64,000 nt of DNA from Syngnathus acus (Eukaryota; Chordata; Actinopteri; Syngnathiformes; Syngnathidae), in the NCBI RefSeq assembly GCF_901709675.1, contig NC_051101.1, forward strand, positions 5,226,501 through 5,290,500. Direction: 5' to 3'. A program made the position numbers and the translations under genes. The notes under the pieces were generated by a model, which was given only the letters and a program-made list of their open reading frames with translations, searched no databases and was not told the DNA's origin. This document shows, one piece after another, positions 13,001 to 23,420 of this stretch. Each line of letters begins with the position of its first letter. Position 1 is the first letter of the stretch.

Positions 13001-13291
13001 ACAAATCCTGGCCTTGATTCCCGGTACTGCTGAACCACCTCTTCTTAAGCACAGCAGCTGCAGTGAAAGCTTCTTGCCAGCCTGTAATCAACATGTTGTT
13101 TTCCTGTACTGCTTGTTTGCTCTCCAGCATTAAAACACCACAGGAGCCAAACAAGCAGCATCTGGTGAGGTTGTTCAGTGCCCAAAGCCCACCTTTATCT
13201 GGTCCCTGCCAACCCCAGCTTTTACCTCTCAGTTCCTAATGTGGCAGCAAAATAACGGACAGAGCTTTGGAACCCTCTCATTCGGGTAATT
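10021..13291. other. Unique DNA, no gene seen
   Basis: Apart from the G20 run at 10146-10165 no repeat family is recognised. The block 11630-12020 is somewhat more GC-balanced, and 12520-12660 is the most GC-rich part. Neither shows an exon with convincing reading frame and splice signals. Short open frames at 10366-10590, 11002-11292 and 12608-12883 have no recognisable protein motif. Confidence 0.5.
10146..10165 (+). repeat. Uninterrupted run of 20 G
   Basis: A G20 homopolymer, preceded by GGGGGAGAAT, gives five further G at 10136-10140. Long homopolymer G of this size is rare. It can form G-quadruplex structures and is also a common place for sequencing length error. Confidence 0.9.
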
Positions 13292-13314
13292 ATCATGATC
13301 AATGTGATCATGAT
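13292..13314. other. 10-bp perfect inverted repeat with 3-base loop
   Basis: ATCATGATCA (13292-13301), loop ATG, then TGATCATGAT (13305-13314). The arms also contain nested TGATCA palindromes. It may be a hairpin or a dimeric binding site; no gene context tells which. Confidence 0.7.
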
Positions 13315-13776
13315 TATTATCACCACAGTCCAGTAGGAGGTCACTGCATGCTTTTTGGACAGCTGCTCTATGAGCTCCCCAAAGGATTTGGCTGGACTGT
13401 ACTCTATAATGCACGGTACTTTTCAAGTGTTAATTGATGAAATACTTTTACTCTTGACATACCCATTTGGCATTGATAAAAATGAAATTCCCCCCGGTGC
13501 TGATGAACAATGCTTAATTCTACTGCATACTGTAAAGACTTCTAATAGCCTTGCTTTAAAAAACAACAATCTACAACATTGCAGTATAAGGTAACAAATG
13601 TACTTTTAGGCTAAGAATACTGACACATCTACCAAAAGCAAAATGTAAACACGAACCACACTGAATTTTGAAGAGCAATGCCTTAAAACTCGGAAGCCCT
13701 TGAACACCACAAAAAGATTTCTCGATGATCATATCTGAGTATTAGCCTTTCAGTGAGTCTATAAAACACCAAAAAC
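13315..13776. other. Unique AT-rich DNA
   Basis: No gene or repeat family recognised between the inverted repeat and the reverse-strand retroposon tail. Runs of AAAACAACAATC-type sequence occur near 13555-13575. Confidence 0.5.
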
Positions 13777-14088
13777 ATTCTTCTGAACCGCTTTTCCTCA
13801 CGAGGGTGGTGGGCGTGCTGGAGCTCTGAACTGGTCGCCTCCCAATCGCAGGTCACACATAGACAAACAACCATTCGCACTCACACTCACACTTTTGGAC
13901 AATTTGGATGGTCAGTTGGCCTACCAATTATATTTTTGGAATGTAGGAGGAAACCGGAGTACCCGGAGGAAACCCACGCAGCAATGGGGAGAACATGCAA
14001 ACTCCACACAGGTAGACCGGAGCCGGAATCGATCGACAACCTCCGCACAGTGAGATGGACGTGCTAAAGTTGACCACCGTGCCGCCCC
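13777..14088 (-). mobile_element. L2-type retroposon tail with small internal deletion, reverse orientation
   Basis: On the minus strand the order is GGGGCGGCACGGTGGTCAAC, a B-box-like region CGATTCCGGCTCCGG, TGTGTGGAGTTTGCATG, CCCGGAGGAAACCC (plus sense), ATTCGCACTCACACTC (plus sense) and finally the TGAGGAAAAGCGGTTCAGAA end. Compared with the copy at 20240-20565 it lacks about 35 bp between the CTGGTCGCC part and GGGCGTGCTGGAGC. It is otherwise the most complete head-to-tail copy in the window. No reverse transcriptase is present. Confidence 0.8.
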
Positions 14089-15678
14089 AAAACCAAAAAC
14101 AGTAATGGCTATTACCATTCTGTTGTCAGCCTTATGTGGAGCGAGTGTCTGAACATAGCGGTTTCAACCAAATCTCAGGAACATGTTAGCTTTCTCTCCA
14201 TGCTTAATACATAAGTCAACATCATTGAATGCAACTCAATATTTATAATGTTGGATTTATACAGCATAGTTGAAATAACTCAATAGATTTTTCCTCCAAT
14301 GAGGCATAGTTTAAATAATCACAATAAAAACGTATCTATTTTGGTAGACGCACCCATGCATAAAACCTTCATATTCCTGATGGCACAAGTCTAGTCTTGC
14401 ATGTTTGCAACTTTATCACTCAAAACAATGAACATTTTAGCTAAGAGTGTCAATCCAGCCCAACAAGTTAAAAACAACATACACGATTGCTTGTCAAAAG
14501 CTTTAATTTTCCATTGAATTCCAATGTACTGTAGGGACAATACGAGCCCTGAAGGATCAACTGTACCTTGGCTGGTGAGCCACAACACATCTCAGTGTTT
14601 TGGAAAGAACTACATCACCTACTTGAGTTGGTTAGTCTTAACATCACTCAATTTTTATGAACTCGTCAGGGAAAATCTGTTGCTTGACGAGAAGTTTAGA
14701 CCGCTGTCGTACTTTGCTTTTGTCTTCGAGCACAGGTGTCACAAACAGGCTGTTCTAAGTAAATGAAGTCAAATGATCCCTCTTGACTTTCTCCTGGTGA
14801 CTAGAACGCTGGAACAGGATTCGCTCACTCCTAAATGCAGGGATGCAAGTTTTTATTAAGCTGACAGAAGAGTTGGAAAACTCCATAGGACATTTGCACA
14901 ATGCCAGTATTATGTCACTCTTAATGAGAGTTGAGGAGACAGAGGCATGACATTTTTACGGGGTTGGTACTTGTGATCACAATTGTGTACATTTGTGTGG
15001 TAAATCATGCCATACATATAAACACCAGTAACCTGCACACAAGCACACTGTAAACGCACTCCTCAAGCAACATAACACACAGAGTCAGCTACACTTATTG
15101 TTGCTTTTGTGTGTTTGTATATGTACATGCATATGGTGAGTGCCAAGTGTTTGATGAAGTCATCAGTTTAAGTAAACTCCAGATGGCCGGTAAGAAACTA
15201 AAACAAGTGCCTTCTGCAGAAATCTCACTTCTGCTCAGTTTCTCCAGTCTTTATCACCCTGTATTACACCCCCCCAACACATACACTTCCCCACCCCCCC
15301 TTCTTTTATTTGGCACAGCCAAGAGCTGGAGCTCTCGGAACATTAATGTCATTAGTTAAATGTTTCAGAAGAGGCAGCCAAGCACAATGCATTACACCAG
15401 CACTACATGGCCATCAAAGGGCAACAATCAGTGCTGGCCTACAAGGTAAACTAGATAACACAGTACAATGTGTTTGCCACATTCTAAGTTAATATACAGT
15501 TTAATCGTTATGCTGTCATATTGGGTAATATATTAGGTATTGTGAATGTGTTTCGATCTGGTTAAAGGTGTAGCTCAACAGGGATTCTAGTACTTGCAAT
15601 TTTATGAAACTCAGTCTACTAAGTCATCTCCTTCACTTTTGTGTAACACTGCAATTTTGCTCAAATCAAACTGTAGCA
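14089..15678. other. Unique DNA, no gene seen
   Basis: No exon, RNA or recognisable transposon. Short open frames at 14524-14766 and 15111-15359 have no domain that I recognise. Runs of C occur at 15270-15275 and 15293-15300. Confidence 0.55.
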
Positions 15679-15702
15679 TTTATTTATTTATTTATTTATT
15701 AA
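15679..15702. repeat. (ATTT)n tetranucleotide repeat
   Basis: Five to six units of ATTT in a row inside AT-rich DNA. Confidence 0.85.
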
Positions 15703-15801
15703 CATGGATTTGCCACCTCTGGCTGCATATTAACGTTCAAGGTCCTCGGGTTAACAAAAGGCCGTATCCATTATGTCAACACTATTCCCTATAAAATGTG
15801 C

Positions 15802-15876
15802 TGTGTAGGTGTCACACCATTTTGTAGCGGTGTCCGAAAATTGTAGTGGACTCCAAATTACTTACAATGTACTAGG
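15802..15876 (+). repeat. Dispersed ACACCATTTTGTAG repeat, copy 1
   Basis: GTCACACCATTTTGTAGCGG and the following TGTCCGAAAATTGTAG align with the copy at 21851-22002, then CCAAATTACTTACAATG matches its CAAAATTACCCACAATG. The copy is cut off at about 15876, where a forward-strand retroposon tail begins. I recognise the family from fish genomes but cannot name it. Confidence 0.55.
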
Positions 15877-16079
15877 ATGAGGCAGAACGATGGTGAACTG
15901 GTTAGCACGTCCGCTTCACAGTGCAGAGGTTGTGGGTCTGATTGCAGCTCCGGCCTTCCTGTGTGGCGTTTGTATGATCTCCCCGTGCCTGTGTGGGTTT
16001 CCTCCAGGTGTTCCGGTTTCCTCCCTTATCCAAAAAACATGCATGGGAGGCCGATTAAGCACTCCAAATTGCCAGTACT
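15877..16079 (+). mobile_element. L2-type retroposon tail, 3-prime truncated
   Basis: Begins with an A-box-like GAACTGGTTAGCACGTCCGC and a B-box-like GTGGGTCTGATTGCAGC, then CTCCGGCCTTCCTGTG, CTCCCCGTGCCTGTG, TTCCGGTTTCCTCC, ACATGCATGGGAGG and CACTCCAAATTGCC, where similarity ends. The 3-prime half, with GCGATTGGCTGGC and the AAGCGG end, is missing. It abuts the ACACCATTTTGTAG repeat directly, so the two are nested or one inserted beside the other. It gives spurious open frames on both strands. Confidence 0.75.
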
Positions 16080-16877
16080 GTGTGTTGAAGCAAGAGTTTG
16101 TGCATGCACAGGGACCTTTATATAATTTCCTACTAACTTGTGAAATACCACAAAAGTGTTTGAGTGTTCCAAATCTGATCCTGGATCCTCCACTGGTGAA
16201 CATCATGATCAAATCCAAATGTTATGGGATCCAAGAACAAAGCTACCCAAGCCCTTTAAAAAGTATTTGTGCCTCCCACTTGTCACATGCACTTTTTACA
16301 TAGCCCCAAATGGGTATTAAACAGATGTGTTTAAACAAATATGAACCATATGCAAGCAAATGTGAAATACTAAACTCATTAAATACAGGTCATCAAGTGG
16401 AAGGTTTTGCCTTGTGGAAATTATAGACAAAGACATACAGAGTGCCTACATTTTGGAGTCATGTGGCCCCAGAGAAAATGAAGTTCAACTTGATTTGTTG
16501 ACTTAAATACTTGTGCTCGAGTAATCAAGTCGGTACTTTAGGGAAAGATCGTCAACGGATACAACGAGAGCTGAATGTACAAATGAAATGACCTATTAGT
16601 AACCCAAATGATATTTTGTGTGTGTGCGAATATATGTGCATTTGTGTGTTGTGTGTCTGTCTGTGTGTGATTGTGTGTTTTACAAAGTAACCAACAATTT
16701 TGTTGTACCTGCTACAATGACAAAGAACATTTCTTTATTCTTATTTTTTTTTCCAAGTCTGCCACTGCCACTGATGCAGAACTTTCACTTTCATGTGGGT
16801 TTAATACATTGGACCTTACACATCACTTAAGTTGTGAGCCCCAGAAGAAAAACAGAACCAATCACCTTCGCCACTCG
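16080..16877. other. Unique DNA
   Basis: No gene recognised. A TG-rich interrupted tract (GTGTGTGCG, GTGTGTTGTGTGTCTGTC) lies at 16617-16678. Confidence 0.5.
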
Positions 16878-17010
16878 GTGCTGTAATTAAGGCCACAGCT
16901 GGCAGTTCCCATTACGCCATCAGAGTGAGCAGGCCGGCCTCGCCCATAGTACCCCAACTCACCTCTCTGCCTAACGCCTTTTCCCCTCCTCAACACCTGT
17001 ACATTGTAAA
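16878..17010. other. Candidate conserved non-coding block
   Basis: GC-balanced, repeat-free sequence with a homeodomain core TAATTA (16884-16889), an E-box CAGCTG (16896-16901) and a second ATTACG at about 16911. The base composition and motif packing are like vertebrate developmental enhancers. Conservation itself cannot be seen from one sequence, so this is a hypothesis only. Confidence 0.3.
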
Positions 17011-19227
17011 GAAGAAGCGTGTCAGCCAAAAAAAGCTCGCAGTGAACATTCTGATGACTTTGAGTGTTTGTTGCGAAACACTTTGGCATTAACACATCAT
17101 CTCCTCCCGCCTTGGTGTACTACATATTCACATTCCACGGCGCCAACTGTTTTTGCCAAAGCCAGGTGGGGGGGAAAAAAAAGTTCCAATGCATGTGGTT
17201 TTGGGTTCAGTAAAATTCACACCAGCCTTTTTATATCTGACAGGAAACAACATGGAAATGTGACATAATACAAAACAGGCAAGTGACTGGTACAAATGCG
17301 GCAGAGGTGACAAACCATAGGGTGGTGGAATGTAAAGTAAGGGGTCATCACATCTGTGTCACCCTTTCATTTGTTTACTCTTGCGCTAACATTACAGAGA
17401 AAAAGCATAATGTTCGAGCAAGACTTTCAGTGTTGTGCCGCCATTATGAATTTGTCCACAGACTCCGCACCACACCTAAGGCAGGCCAGTCCCTTAAGGC
17501 AGAATCTCTCCTGGCCAAGATCAGCTGTCTGACCGCAAAGCAGCATGCTGTAAACAGTGGCCAGGTTGCCGCACAGACAACACACACATACACACACGCA
17601 AGCGCACCGCAAGAATTATCAGTGAAATAACTCGCGTCCAGATGCATTCCTTTCAACTTTATTGAGGCATTTAGAAAGCTTGAAACAAGATCAAGTAAAA
17701 ACGGAACATTGCCGGCCAAATCCATTTCAGACGAGCCAGCACTCAGACCTCAGCCAAGGCGGCCCAGTTCCCTCATAATCCACATAATCCCCTTGAGAGA
17801 GTGAACACCAAATTAAAAACTTTTTTTTGCCGTGTTTCATTAATTGACCCAAAATGTCTTTCAGACCTCAGTTGCTTCGGCCTAAAAAAAAAAAATGGAT
17901 GTGATGATGCAAACAGAAAAACACAAACACTGACTAATGAAAACATCACCTCATTGGAGGAAGTAAACATGGGAAGTCAGACGTAACTTTTGGTAGAAAA
18001 ACAACACAAACATGTTTGTTGGTGGTGTTGAAATGATTTGCTAATAACTACAAGTTTCAACTTTTCCTGCTGTGGCCACTGCAGGTGCTCAAAATACAAC
18101 ATCGGCTGCAAGCCAAACGTGCACACAGGTCACAGTTGTTATTACTCCAAGTGGCGCTGTCAAACTTAAAAATGACCGTGCATTTTGTTGCTCGCTCGCT
18201 CTTTGTTCAAGTGTGTTTGTTTAAGAGTTGCTGTCAAAACATGGAAAAAAGACAAATGTAGTTAATTAAAAGAACATTTTTTGCAGGGGTAGTTTCTGGA
18301 ATACATACCGCATTGTGAGGTCCGATGGGGCAATGCACCCTTCATGGTTGTTGCTCATATTGAATGTGATTCTTGCAACAGTGGCCTTTTAGCACATTGC
18401 ATAGTGTAATAATGGAAAGTACTTTCTTGACTTAATCAATTTTAAATAATGTACTCTGGTGTGACAAGTCAGACATGCAGAAAGGCAAAACTTCACACTC
18501 CAAATAAAGAAGCTGATGGAAAGACTGAGTCCCTGTGAGTCATGAAACTGGAACAAATTGGAGCGAGACACCCGGTGCGACTCCGAGTGTGAGCACACCT
18601 GCTGCACCTTCATGCTAGCCGCTGAATGTCCTCAGCATGTGTGTGTGAGAGAGTGATTCCTGCTCTGCCGTGTCAAAATGCAACATGTTCCAGCTGACTG
18701 CAATTAAACGGTAAAGTGGAAATACTTACCGCTGATTTAGTTGTACATAAATTGTTAAAAATGTGTTCCACCGAGAAGCCACTTACCTCACCTCTCACCA
18801 CCCTGAGCGGACACACTAATGCACTTATCTAACAGCGTTCACCAATTAAAAGTGCCTCTTTTAACCTGATGCTTTTTGGCAACACTAAAAGACTGTAGAC
18901 CTTCGCCGAGGTTGAGCTCTGTGTGCTTGTCCAACCTCATTGATGCAAACAGCAGGATTCTTGCGAAACAAAGAAGTAGATAGAGGCAGTAGATGTTTTT
19001 AATGGGTGTGGTCGTAGCATGGACTGGTTCCATCATGAGTAACAGAAAATAAATTAATCCCTGCTTTTTTATTCAGATTTATCTCGACGTGAAAGGTACA
19101 TCTTGCACCCTTCAACAAGGTTTTAGTGAAATAGGTCTTGCATGCTTTTATGTTTGGTGGAGAAAAGAACTGAAAAACTATTACGCTATCAATAAGAATA
19201 ATAGTAATGCACAACAATGCATTATTC
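17011..19227. other. Unique DNA, no gene seen
   Basis: Open frames up to 115 codons (17283-17630) overlap others on the opposite strand and carry no domain I know; part of them crosses an (ACAC)-rich tract near 17578-17600. No TE family is recognised. A TGTGTGTGAGAGAG stretch lies at 18639-18652. Confidence 0.5.
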
Positions 19228-19462
19228 ATACTCTCACCCATTCATACTGTGGTGGTGGTAAGCTACATAAGTAGTGCCCTGGGGCCGCCTGTTTGTAGCG
19301 TGGCCACTACAGCTCCTCCAACCACTCCCAACATTTATACACCAGTGTGAGTGGCACGGTTTTGCCCAAGGATACAACAACCCATGATTCACTCGGCAGA
19401 GCGAAACCAAACAGCTGACCTTCCGGTGACTGGACGCATGCTCTACCACTGAGCAATCAGTG
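19228..19462 (-). mobile_element. tRNA-derived SINE-type element, reverse orientation
   Basis: Read on the minus strand, it opens with a near-perfect tRNA A-box region TTGCTCAGTGGTAGAGCATG (complement of 19437-19456). It continues through a degenerate B-box near 19406 (GGTTTCGCTCTGC) into a non-tRNA body containing CTTGGGCAAAACCG and, near 19255, CTTACCACCACCAC. The plus-strand landmarks GCCCTGGGGCCGCC, CACCAGTGTGAGTGGCA and TTGCCCAAGGATACAAC fit a fish repeat known to me without a certain name. A functional tRNA gene is excluded because no cloverleaf closes. Confidence 0.65.
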
Positions 19463-20239
19463 CAGGAACAGGGCAGTGAGGTGAGGGGAAATCTTTTTAA
19501 AAAAAAATTGTTTTTTTTATCCAGTAAGACTATAATTCCCTGGGACATTGACACTCGAGAGCTTTATATCCTGTGCCATGTTTCGAATCTGAAATCCCCT
19601 CCTCTCTGGCCGTCCTTAAAATGGTTTGGTTGTAAAGATCTATTTGAGACTCTGTTGAGGGAAAGCATGCGAATACACACACAGCCCGAGTGACCAGAGC
19701 AACACGAGGAATGTAGCAAGTTGCGCCACATCCCAGCTGGACTGACAGTGAGACCTAGCGGTGTCCTCCTTTCCACCAGGGAGGATGAAAGGGCATCACT
19801 CATTTAAGGAACAGAAGGAACGCCCGGAATTAAGAGTAGGGGAAGCGCTCCAACAGGGGCTTGCAAAAAAGAGAGCGCGAGAGAGAACTTCAAAAACATG
19901 CCTGACGCAGCACCTGTGATCAATTACGATTGTCAAAATTAGAGAGTTAGAGAGTTGCTGGTCTGTAATAATTCATAAAAAAGAGCAGCAAGAAGGAAGC
20001 TTGCAAGGTTCAATCAGATCCAGAAAAAGATAGATGTGTTCTGTGTATGTGTGTGTCTTTGTTCATTGTGGATGTGTGTGCATAGTTAATACGTAGGGCT
20101 CTAGTCCATACTCATTGACAAGACAGCTGCACCAGTATAAAAACTGACATACAATAAAAGACCACTGCCACTCCCAACATTCGCGAGTGTGCATATCCGG
20201 ATGTTGTTGTTTTTTAAAGTAGATTTCTTTTTAATAGTT
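19463..20239. other. Unique DNA
   Basis: No gene recognised. There is a short direct repeat TTAGAGAGTTAGAGAG near 19940-19955 and a GT-rich patch around 20045-20080. Confidence 0.5.
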
Positions 20240-20565
20240 TTGGTTTTGGTTCTATCTCCGGCCCTCCCTGTGTGAAGTTTGCATGTTCTCCCCGTGCCCG
20301 CGTGGGTTTTCTCCGGGCACTCCGGTTTCCTCGCACATCCCATAAACATGCTTGGTAGGCCGGTTGAGCACTCCAAATTGCCCCTAGGTGTGAGTGCGAG
20401 CGCGGATGGTTGTTCGTCCCTGTGTGCCCTGCGATTGGCTGGCAACCAGTGCAGGGTGTCCCCTGCCTACTGCCCGATGACTGGAATAGGCTCCCCCACG
20501 CCCGTGACATCCGTGGGGACAAGCGGTATAGAAAATTGACGGACGGACAGACGGACGGATGGATT
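20240..20565 (+). mobile_element. L2-type retroposon tail, most complete 3-prime half
   Basis: The copy starts within the B-box zone (GGTTCTATCTCCGGCC) and continues with TTTGCATGTTCTCCCCGTG, GGGTTTTCTCCGGGC, TTGCCCCTAGGTGTGAG, TGTGCCCTGCGATTGGC, GCAGGGTGTCCCCTGCC, GGAATAGGCTCCCCCACGCC and GACAAGCGGTATAGAAAATT. It ends in a short (GGAC/GGAT)n tail. The tRNA-like head is missing, as expected of 5-prime truncation during target-primed insertion. It is the least decayed copy here, so probably the youngest. Confidence 0.85.
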
Positions 20566-21086
20566 TGGAGGGAAGTCCTACCACTCAAAATGGAGCAGGT
20601 GAGGGCTACGCTCCCATTTTTTCATGGAAAACATTTATTGAAAGTTTATCATCGTTTTTTGATCGTTTTTTTTTTTTTTTTAGTCTTTTTTTATTGAATT
20701 TGAATGGGCACAAATTACATTCAGGCCCCTGTCCCTCGCGGATAACGGGGTGGACCGTATCCTCATTTCTGTGCCAACGCAAGTCTTGATGCATCTTTCT
20801 GTGTGTTGCTGGGCTTTCAGCGTGCAAAGGGCATATTCATTAAGCCAAACATAACATTTAACTTAAACATCATTTATTGTATTTATCAACAAACACATTC
20901 AGTAAAAACATACTTTATGTTGCACTGCACATTATGTAATATGAAGTATATAAATATACCACCCAATGGGTGGTATGACCAAGTGTACCCCATTGTAGGG
21001 AGTTGGTGGACGAATAAAAACTTGGAGTGGGGCCAACAAGCACCCAGGTGATTTATTTAGGAACCATGAAAACAACATTTTATAGT
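20566..21086. other. Unique AT-rich DNA with T-run
   Basis: No gene. A T-rich stretch containing about 15 consecutive T lies near 20665-20680. Confidence 0.55.
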
Positions 21087-21259
21087 TACCGTAATTTTCG
21101 GACTATAAGTCGCGGTTTTTTTCATAGTTTGGGTGGGGGGGCGACTTATACTCAGGAGCGACTTATATACATATATATGATTTTTTTTCACTTTTTTGGG
21201 CATTTTATGGCTGGTGCGACTTATACTCCGGTGCGACTTATAGTCCGAAAATTACGGTA
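21087..21259. mobile_element. TA-flanked MITE of a sister family (GCGACTTATA type)
   Basis: Bounded by TA at 21087-21088 and 21258-21259. The left cap CCGTAATTTTC is followed by GGACTATAAGTCGCGGT. The right end is two 17-bp units, GGTGCGACTTATACTCC (21213-21229) and GGTGCGACTTATAGTCC (21230-21246), then the cap GAAAATTACGG. A second pair of GCGACTTATA cores starts at 21141 and 21158, again exactly 17 bp apart. It is 173 bp long, non-coding, and shares its architecture with the three CGCCTTATA-type elements while differing in the unit core and in the cap. Confidence 0.85.
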
Positions 21260-21850
21260 CTATTGCGGATGATTTATCAATTGGCTGAGGTCAAACACTT
21301 ATTCCCTGTGTGCATGGCCAGACAGAAAAAGAAATGAACAAAAGGTGCCAAATAATATGCTGGAAAATAATTCATTTTAATTTAGTCGTGTATTTGTTAA
21401 AACAGTCATCCTCGAGATTAGCTAAACTAAAATCTTTAGTGCTTTATGTAGACTGGTTGACAGGTAGAATCTTTCCTTATAACCCCAACTCATTGGCTCA
21501 CTCTCATGCAGGAAAAAGAGGATGTTTGATCAGTCCATCCAAGGCCACATCTACCTGATAGCGGCCCATATCTCTCATTGTTTAAAATAAGAGGGAAACA
21601 AATGATCTTAAGGTTTTGGAAAAAATCATACAAGCGACGTGAACTGTATAGAAAGAACTCCGTCAAATATAACAATGCCCTCCTGTTTCCCCCCCATGCC
21701 CACAACACCCCCAGCTTTGTTCCATCTCCCCCATTCCCTGCCAGTTTCTGGGAAACTGCATGCTCTCTGTTCCACCAGGAACCACAGGAAATTAATTTTG
21801 AGTTGTGTCAGAATGTGCACACAATTCCCAACAGTACATAATGCACGATT
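21260..21850. other. Unique DNA
   Basis: No gene or repeat family recognised. Overlapping open frames around 21578-21872 in three frames have low-complexity proline and serine content and no domain that I recognise. Confidence 0.5.
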
Positions 21851-22002
21851 AAGGGGTTACACCATTTTGTAGGGTTATCTGAATGTTCAGGGAGCATAAA
21901 TGTTGGGCACTCAAAATTACCCACAATGCACTTGGAAAAATAGTGACCATTCTAAGGTTGAATGTAGACCACAATGCATTGCGAGTAGGAAAACAACATG
22001 CT
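21851..22002 (+). repeat. Dispersed ACACCATTTTGTAG repeat, copy 2
   Basis: Starts with GGGGTTACACCATTTTGTAG and holds two related motifs, ACCCACAATGCACTTGG near 21919 and ACCACAATGCATTGCG at 21968-21983. Copy 1 at 15802 keeps only the first part. The two CACAATGC motifs resemble the core of the ZNF143/STAF binding site. Both boundaries are approximate because no target duplication is visible. Confidence 0.55.
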
Positions 22003-23299
22003 GCAAGTGCGAATATCTAAGCGATATGCAGTGATTAATTATTTTAATTAATTCAAAAGATGTACAAGGGAAATATTATTCACAACAAATAGTTGGAGAT
22101 CTTAAATAAAACGGTGTCCCAGGGATGAATGAGGAGTTTTGGTGCCCTAAAATTCAGGGGAAATGCAGAGGACAATGTTCATGTTTAATCTATTACAATG
22201 TGTTTCGCTACATAGAGTGGAAGGAATCAAAAACAGCTGTGATCATGAAGTGCAATGCATATCATATACTGGCAAGTATTTCCAACTACCTTTATTTCCC
22301 CTCTTTTGCGCTAACCAGTGGGGATTGAGCCCACAAACACTAACATAGACTGGAATGTCCCTGCACGTGTGTTTGTGTGAGCACTTTCTTGTGTGCACAG
22401 AGATAGCTGCATGGATGCCTTCCCTCCCTCTCCTGACACAATAAGTCTCATACTCTGAATGGAGGGACAAACATTCCAGACATGCCACATGTCGGGGCTG
22501 CTGGCGAATCATTAAACTGTGGAAGAGAAACTGCAGGATACCCTCTTTCCCCTCCGTCCTCTCTAATTACCCTTATACCTTTAATTGATGTTGAACATGA
22601 AAGTTTTAACCCCAAGTAAGGGAGGTTGAATGGAAAACTGCATGGCATTTAAAAGTGATTATTCTTGATGTCCTGACAATGACGTGAGATGAAATTATCT
22701 TCATTTAGTCTCTGTCTGTTAAAGACAGTGGGGGACACCACCATGGAAAACAGAAGAACAAAGTTTGTTTACTTAAGGGGAAAAAAATCACTGCAATAAG
22801 GAAGGTGTATTAAAAATGGGTGACGTTTGGTATCTCAAAGCTTGCATGCCCTCAAGGCTCGCTCTAACGCTTCCCCGCCCCCCTTGAAAGCATGTCCGTC
22901 TAAGCGCCTGAGGTGTAACACCAAGGAGCCTATTGAGAGACAGGTGATGTGCAGAACAAAGAGAAGGATTCAGCAGCTCTGTGACACAGTGGGAAAGAGA
23001 TGAGTGATTATTAAGCCCACCGAGTGCCTTGGCAGACCATTTAAAGTCAGTTTCCTTTGATTGTGACAGTGTAATTGTTTCACAGATACAATCACGTTGA
23101 GCACTTACCTGGGGCAAGGGAAACTGGACTTTCATTAAAGTGCAGGATCATCCCAGGCTGCTCTGTAATTGGGACCGTTGTCTTGTTGGGTGATGCTGTC
23201 ATGCTCGTTCCGATTTACTCTGAGGCCATCTTTAAGTGCCTTTATTTGTGTTATGATTGTGTTGTGATGGCATGCATCTATAGCGCTTTGACTCTAGAC
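22003..23299. other. Unique DNA; possible regulatory block at 22955-23115
   Basis: No exon is supported. The part around 22955-23115 is repeat-free and rich in AT-hook and homeodomain-like words (GATTATTAAG, GTGTAATTGTTTCAC) and could be a conserved non-coding element. An open frame on the minus strand (22788-23135, 115 codons) overlaps it but shows no domain. Confidence 0.4.
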
Positions 23300-23420
23300 C
23301 ATGGATGGGCAACTTAAATGATGGAGAGGGCCACCCGTTTTCACCTATGCTTATGGGGGTTACAGAGAATACCATGTTCTAAATGGACAAATGAAGTGCA
23401 TATGTAGTATGTTTTTTTTT
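23300..23420 (+). mobile_element. Possible decayed hAT-type fragment
   Basis: CCATGGATGGGCAACTTAAA followed by TGATGGAGAGGGCCACCCG resembles the left ends of fish hAT elements that open with CAGGGGTGGGCAAACT and a GGGCCAC motif. No matching right end or 8-bp duplication was found, so the extent is uncertain. Confidence 0.3.

Noticed and set aside
15877-16303. 137-codon forward frame
   Set aside because: Its first half is the L2-type retroposon tail, which is stop-poor in several frames.
19437-19462. tRNA gene suggested by a perfect A-box-like sequence on the minus strand
   Set aside because: The B-box is degenerate and no acceptor stem or cloverleaf closes; the body is that of a SINE.
20101-20588. 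114- and 124-codon reverse frames
   Set aside because: They are translations of the retroposon tail at 20240-20565.
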